NCBI GenBank assembly: GCA_013423325.1
Contig: BLJB01000065.1
Location: 1 to 10,145, forward strand
Length of the DNA stretch: 10,145 nucleotides
Source: Usnea hakonensis
Lineage: Eukaryota > Ascomycota > Lecanoromycetes > Lecanorales > Parmeliaceae
Direction of reading: 5' to 3'
Position numbers and translations under genes: made by a program
Part shown: one piece after another, positions 6,991 through 10,145 of the stretch
How positions within the stretch are numbered: position 1 is the first letter of the stretch
Layout of the letters: every line of letters starts with the position of its first letter
Notes under the pieces: model-generated
Seen by the model: the letters and a program-made list of their open reading frames with translations, nothing else
Databases searched by the model: none
What the model was told of the DNA's origin: nothing

Positions 6991-7125
6991 TTGCGAATAT
7001 AGTATAGCCGCTACGGCCATTTAGGTTACTAAAGCCTCAAGAAGCTTGCTAAAATAAGTATCAGTATAAATCTAACTATTCCTCCTCCTACTAATACCTA
7101 CGAACTATACAGTATTACCAATATG
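6991..7125 (+). pseudogene. GAG-pre-integrase HHCC zinc domain
   Basis: The stop-Y-S-R-Y-G-H sequence at 7000-7020 corresponds to Trp-His-x-Arg-x-Gly-His, followed by LGY and SLKKLA (7021-7050). The CxxC half is Y-E-L-Y at 7099-7110. Three of the four zinc ligands (His 7003, Cys 7099, Cys 7108) are now Tyr, and only His at 7018 remains. This is the N-terminal zinc-binding module of the integrase. Confidence 0.8.
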
Positions 7126-7840
7126 AAAGTAGAACCGCACAAGCGTTATATAGAACTAGGGCGCTAGGAAAACGACCTAATCTATAGTAATATTCAGGGT
7201 CCGTTCCCCACTTCTTATAATAGCTACCGGTGGATAATCACCTTCTTAGACGATAAGACTCTTAGGTCTACCGTCGTATTTCTACTAAATAAAGAAGGGC
7301 CTATAGTCTTTATAACATTTAAATCATTCCTAAACCAAGTAGAATACGGGGACTGCAAATATACCCGCTTTCGTATAGACTACGGTACCGAATATAATAA
7401 TTACGAAATATACGCCTTTCGGCTTACTAAGGGTATTATCTAGGAAGGTATCGTACCTAGTAACCCTCAAATAAATGGCAAATCAGAGCGTCTCGGGTAG
7501 ATAATCCAACAAAAAGCCAGTGCCATACTTAAAGAAAGCCAGTTACCCTAGAGATTCTAGTCTAAATTCGTACGGGCTTCCAACTACCTTCGGAATATAT
7601 AGCCTATCTCGGGTCGGGATATTACCCCTTACGAAGCGTATATAGGGTATCCTCTAGACCTATCGCACTTACGTATTATCGGCCAAATAGGCTATTATCA
7701 AGTATATCTAGGTAATATAGGCTAGTTAAAGTATTAAGACCGCGCTTATAAAGGTAAGCTAGTCGGGTACTAAAGCGGCCGATTTTATCGTATACTATTA
7801 TTAAATAGTAAAGTCGAAGTCTTCTCTAACGTATATTAGA
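7126..7840 (+). pseudogene. copia integrase catalytic core
   Basis: This is an RNase H-fold DDE integrase that would insert the cDNA into the genome. The first catalytic Asp lies in YSNIQGPFP (7183-7209), now Asn (AAT at 7189-7191). The second is intact in FRIDYGTEY (7369-7395, Asp at 7378-7380). The Glu is intact in PQINGKSERLG (7468-7497, Glu at 7486-7488). Downstream, ITPYEAYIGYPLDLSHLRIIG (7621-7683) is the conserved copia stretch 'TPYE...G.PDLSHLR..G'. Thirteen in-frame TAG/TAA codons and no TGA lie between 7000 and 7900. The frame is unbroken by indels. Confidence 0.88.
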
Positions 7841-8430
7841 TTAATAATATCCTACCTAAGCTCTCCCTAATGGAACTCACCCCTTCCGGGGTATAACAAG
7901 CTAATAACTCGGGTCTCTTAGAGACTCGTAATAAGCGTCGTATTAACGCTATCAATAACGTAGAGACTACTCCTTTAATATCGTCTCTAGGGGAGATTAG
8001 TAAGAGAAGATACGAAGACTCTATCGAAGTAACTAATTCTACTATAACCAAGTAGTATATAACTATAGTTAGAATCCCGATTATATTAGTACTAGTCGCG
8101 TAGCCGATAAGAGTATAGCCTCCGAGACTTATAAGGGGAGATACGCCACTACTAAGTACGGCTTTAGGGGAGTCGTTAGGTATAGTACTAGGGCCAGAAT
8201 TATCTAATACTCTTAGTAATAGTACTCTTATACCCTCAATAGTCTCTAAGGACTCGGCGTATTTAGTATATTTAGGTACAAAGCCTACTACTCGGTCGAT
8301 AATAGATAGTTAGCCTTCGGGACAATAGCTATTAAGGTATAAAATACTATAGACGTACCGTAATCTTACGCTAGACCCTCTCTCTCTATTAGCTAAAGCT
8401 AACGCTCTCGAGCTATATAAACCTCAAAGC
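7841..8430 (+). other. integrase-RT linker of the copia polyprotein, RIP-mutated
   Basis: The same phase continues through a low-conservation linker rich in Ser, Thr, Asn, Leu and Ile (for example KRRINAINNVETT, 7936-7974), ending near the conserved KPQSYKEAIA (8422-8451). Linkers of this length between integrase and RT are normal in copia. The open stretch on the opposite strand here (7836-8051) is a shadow. Confidence 0.6.
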
Positions 8431-9474
8431 TATAAAGAGGCAATAGCGGACAAATATATAAAGATATACTAGGAGCTTACTATATAGGAAGAGGTAGACT
8501 CCTTAGTAACTAATAGGATATAGACTCTTGTAGATCTACCCTTAAACGTATATACCCTGGGAGGTAAATAGGTCTACAAAATCAAGCGAGGGCCTTAGGG
8601 AGAGGTCGCAAGATATAAAGTACGCTAGGTAGTACACGGTTTTAAGCAACGCGAAGGTATCGATTTCAATAAGACTTTTACCTCCGTTATAAAGCCTATA
8701 AGCTATAAAGCTATCTTCGCCCTAGCGGCAGCCCTAGACTAGAAATTAGAATAGATAGATATCAAAACGGCCTTCCTATATAGCAATATAGAAGAGATAA
8801 TCTACGTTATATAGCCTACGGGCTTCGAGTCTAGTAAAAGTAAGGTATACAAACTGAAAAAGGCGCTATACGGCCTCAAATAATCCCCTAGGGTATAGTA
8901 TAACACCCTAGTAGTATTCCTTATAGAGCTTAGGTTTAAGCCTATTACTGCCGACTACTCCGTCTTTAGTAATAGTACCACTATTATTACTATCTATATA
9001 GACGATATCCTACTTATAGGACCCGATAAGGGAGCTATTTAGCGTATTAAAGATAAGCTCTACGAGCGCTTTAAAATGACTAATTTAGGCGAGTATCGTT
9101 ACTACCTCGGTATAACCGTTACTAGAGATCGGGCTAATCGAATCCTGCGACTCGGCTAGGTAGGCTATATTTAGAAATTTATTACTAAGTATAGCATATA
9201 GGAGTCTAAAGGAACCCTAACGCCGATAGGTATAGAGAAGTATTAGGCTACTAAAGAAGATTTCTAGGCCACTAAGGCTTCTCGTACGGCTTACTAGTCG
9301 GCCGTCGGCTTACTAATATATACAATACTAGGTACGAGACCAGATATCGCGTATATCGTCTTAGTAGTATCCCGATATAGCTCCAATCTAAATAAGTCTT
9401 ACTAGAAAGCAGTTAAACGGATCTTCCGGTATCTTAGATAAACTATCAACTACTAATTAGTCTTTAGGGGGGAA
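8431..9474 (+). pseudogene. copia reverse transcriptase (RVT_2 type)
   Basis: It would copy element RNA into cDNA. Landmarks in phase: YKEAIADKY (8434-8460), EEVDSLVTNRI then TLVDLPLNV (8491-8550), GGK-stop-VYKIKRGP (8560-8595), ARYKVR (8611-8628), GFKQREGIDFNKTF (8638-8679). The first catalytic Asp is intact in IDIKTAFLY (8755-8781; Asp 8758-8760). YKLKKALYGLK is at 8848-8880, and the catalytic YIDDIL (8995-9012) keeps both Asp. MTNLGEYRYYLGI (9076-9114) and KFITKY (9175-9192) follow, then LLIYTILGTRPDIAYIV (9310-9360). Many TAG/TAA codons are at former Trp/Gln positions. No frameshift seen. Confidence 0.9.
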
Positions 9475-9757
9475 CTTAAACCTCTAATAGGGTATACTAA
9501 TATTAACTAGGCTAGTAATCAAGATACTCGATAATCTACTTCGGGGTATGTCTTCGATATAGATAATATCGTAATTAGCTAGTTATCTAAGCGATAATCC
9601 ACTATAGTACTTTTAACCTATAAGGCCGAGTATATCGGCTAAACGCAAGCTACTAAGGAAGCGGTATGGCTACGTAGTCTCTTAGATTAACTTAATCCTA
9701 GTAACCAAGCTACTAAGATAGTAGTCATCTATTGCGATAACCAGGGAGCTATCCGAT
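9475..9757 (+). pseudogene. copia RNase H, mutated and truncated
   Basis: This domain would degrade the RNA strand of the RNA/cDNA hybrid. The first motif reads GYTNIN-stop-A at 9490-9513. Copia elements have Gly-Tyr-x-Asp-x-Asp-Trp-Ala here, so both Asp are Asn and Trp is a stop. R-stop-STSGYVFD (9529-9558) is the conserved 'RRSTSGY'. The catalytic Glu survives in KAEYIG (9622-9639), followed by ATKEAVWLRSLL (9649-9684). CDNQGAIR (9733-9756) keeps its Asp. Then homology stops abruptly and base composition changes, so the last part of RNase H is missing. Confidence 0.88.
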
Positions 9758-9849
9758 AACCGCCGAGAGGCAACAAATGTGACTCTCCACACCATTATTT
9801 AGATTATTCCTCCACCACATTTATATGATATGATTCAAATGATCTAGAT
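9758..9849. other. junction and non-coding flank
   Basis: Right after the truncated RNase H the sequence regains CA and TG. I see no LTR end, polypurine tract, target duplication or coding frame here. It separates the copia fragment from the stop codon of the minus-strand gene to the right. Confidence 0.5.
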
Positions 9850-10145
9850 CTATTCTACATGATCGGAAGTAGTTAATCCTTCATGGAATCGACTTAGACA
9901 CCCTCCTTTGCGACACAAATAGACTTTGCATACTCCACATCCCCCCCGAGTCCTGGGAGTCCTGGGAGCATTACTACTAATATCTATTCTAAAAGCTCGT
10001 TTCTGACTATCCTTGCGATATATAAGACACGTACGAATGGCCTTTAGGTCTTGCCATTCATGATTACCTCGTAGTATCGTTAGTTGTGTGATAATGGGGG
10101 TGGGATTGGGTCGTAATCGATAGGGATCTCCTCCTTCTTTGAGTA
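9850..10145 (-). CDS. C-terminal fragment (97 aa) of a piggyBac-type transposase-like protein
   Basis: A minus-strand frame enters from the right window edge (first full codon 10143-10141) and ends at TAG 9852-9850, with no ATG inside. It contains NHEWQDLKAIRTCLIYRKD (residues 27-45) and SSNAPRTPRT (56-65). A Cys/His cluster follows, CGVCKVYLCRKGGCLSRFH (residues 69-87, 9939-9883). The C-x2-C-x4-C-x4-C-x4-H pattern closing a protein resembles the C-terminal zinc motif of fungal DDE_Tnp_1_7 (piggyBac-derived) transposases. That match is from memory of the family and needs a profile search. Residue 42 is Tyr (10020-10018) where CLxC would be expected, possibly one RIP hit. Otherwise the frame has normal composition and no internal stops. 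The rest of the gene lies outside the window. Confidence 0.5.
   Translation of the reverse strand, partial: LKEGGDPYRLRPNPTPIITQLTILRGNHEWQDLKAIRTCLIYRKDSQKRAFRIDISSNAPRTPRTRGGCGVCKVYLCRKGGCLSRFHEGLTTSDHVE
9948..9965. repeat. 9-bp tandem duplication
   Basis: gagtcctgg occurs at 9948-9956 and 9957-9965. On the minus strand it encodes the doubled Pro-Arg-Thr in the piggyBac-like tail, so it keeps the reading frame. Confidence 0.8.

Larger units (their letters stand above)
3935..9757 (+). mobile_element. Ty1/copia LTR retrotransposon, RIP-inactivated and 3'-truncated
   Basis: The order is 5' LTR, tRNA primer-binding site, leader, Gag with zinc-knuckle position, aspartic protease, GAG-pre-integrase, DDE integrase, RNA-directed DNA polymerase with YIDD, then RNase H. 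Integrase before RT defines the Ty1/copia superfamily. Gag to RNase H share one phase (codon starts are 1 mod 3) over about 4.4 kb. Damage is TAG/TAA stops plus Cys/His-to-Tyr and Asp-to-Asn changes, all explained by C-to-T in CpA or G-to-A in TpG. The element stops inside RNase H just after CDNQGAIR, near 9757. There normal-composition DNA begins, so the 3' end, polypurine tract and 3' LTR are missing. The 5-bp target duplication cannot be checked without the other end. Confidence 0.88.

Noticed and set aside
7836..8051. 71-codon minus-strand open frame
   Set aside because: Antisense shadow of the integrase-RT linker, whose plus-strand phase is fixed by conserved motifs on both sides.

Overview
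The window is repeat-derived DNA from a filamentous ascomycete (Pezizomycotina-type) genome that carries repeat-induced point mutation (RIP). From about 215 to 9757 the sequence is very TA-rich and almost lacks CA and TG, while CG is kept. For example, 5461-5520 holds 9 TA, 0 CA, 0 TG and 4 CG. That is the CpA-to-TpA pattern of RIP, not CpG-methylation decay. Protein-coding frames can still be followed across it, but CAA/CAG (Gln) and TGG (Trp) codons read TAA/TAG, Cys and His codons read as Tyr, and Asp codons that follow a T read as Asn. I see no intact host gene.

Layout. (1) 1-210: ordinary-composition flank with one 56-codon minus-strand ORF. (2) About 300-3934: a heavily mutated unit. 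A coherent but unrecognised frame lies at 303-905, and a retrotransposon Gag-like frame lies at 2012-3420 and perhaps on to 3930. (3) Two short islands without the RIP signature sit inside that unit. One is 269 bp (1025-1293), flanked by a 12-bp direct repeat. The other is 75 bp (2860-2934), flanked by a 13-bp direct repeat. Both have a simple-sequence tail at their left end and look like minus-strand retroposons (SINE or truncated LINE) inserted after most of the RIP. (4) 3935-9757: a Ty1/copia LTR retrotransposon on the plus strand. It has a candidate 120-bp 5' LTR, a primer-binding site matching the anticodon arm of initiator tRNA-Met, a structured leader, a possible extra upstream frame, and one Gag-protease-integrase-RT-RNase H frame. 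It is cut off inside RNase H, with no 3' LTR. (5) 9758-10145: ordinary-composition DNA with the C-terminal end of a minus-strand gene carrying a Cys/His zinc motif, resembling the tail of fungal piggyBac-type transposases.

The copia polyprotein frame stays in a single phase for about 4.4 kb. It has many TAG/TAA codons, and I saw no TGA and no frameshift in the parts I read. The element was therefore disabled by transitions alone and later (or separately) truncated at its 3' end. Transitions hit the zinc knuckle, the protease aspartate, one integrase aspartate and two RNase H aspartates, while the RT aspartates survive. The main interest is the order of events: insertion, RIP, retroposon insertion. 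I find no evidence of a functioning new system.
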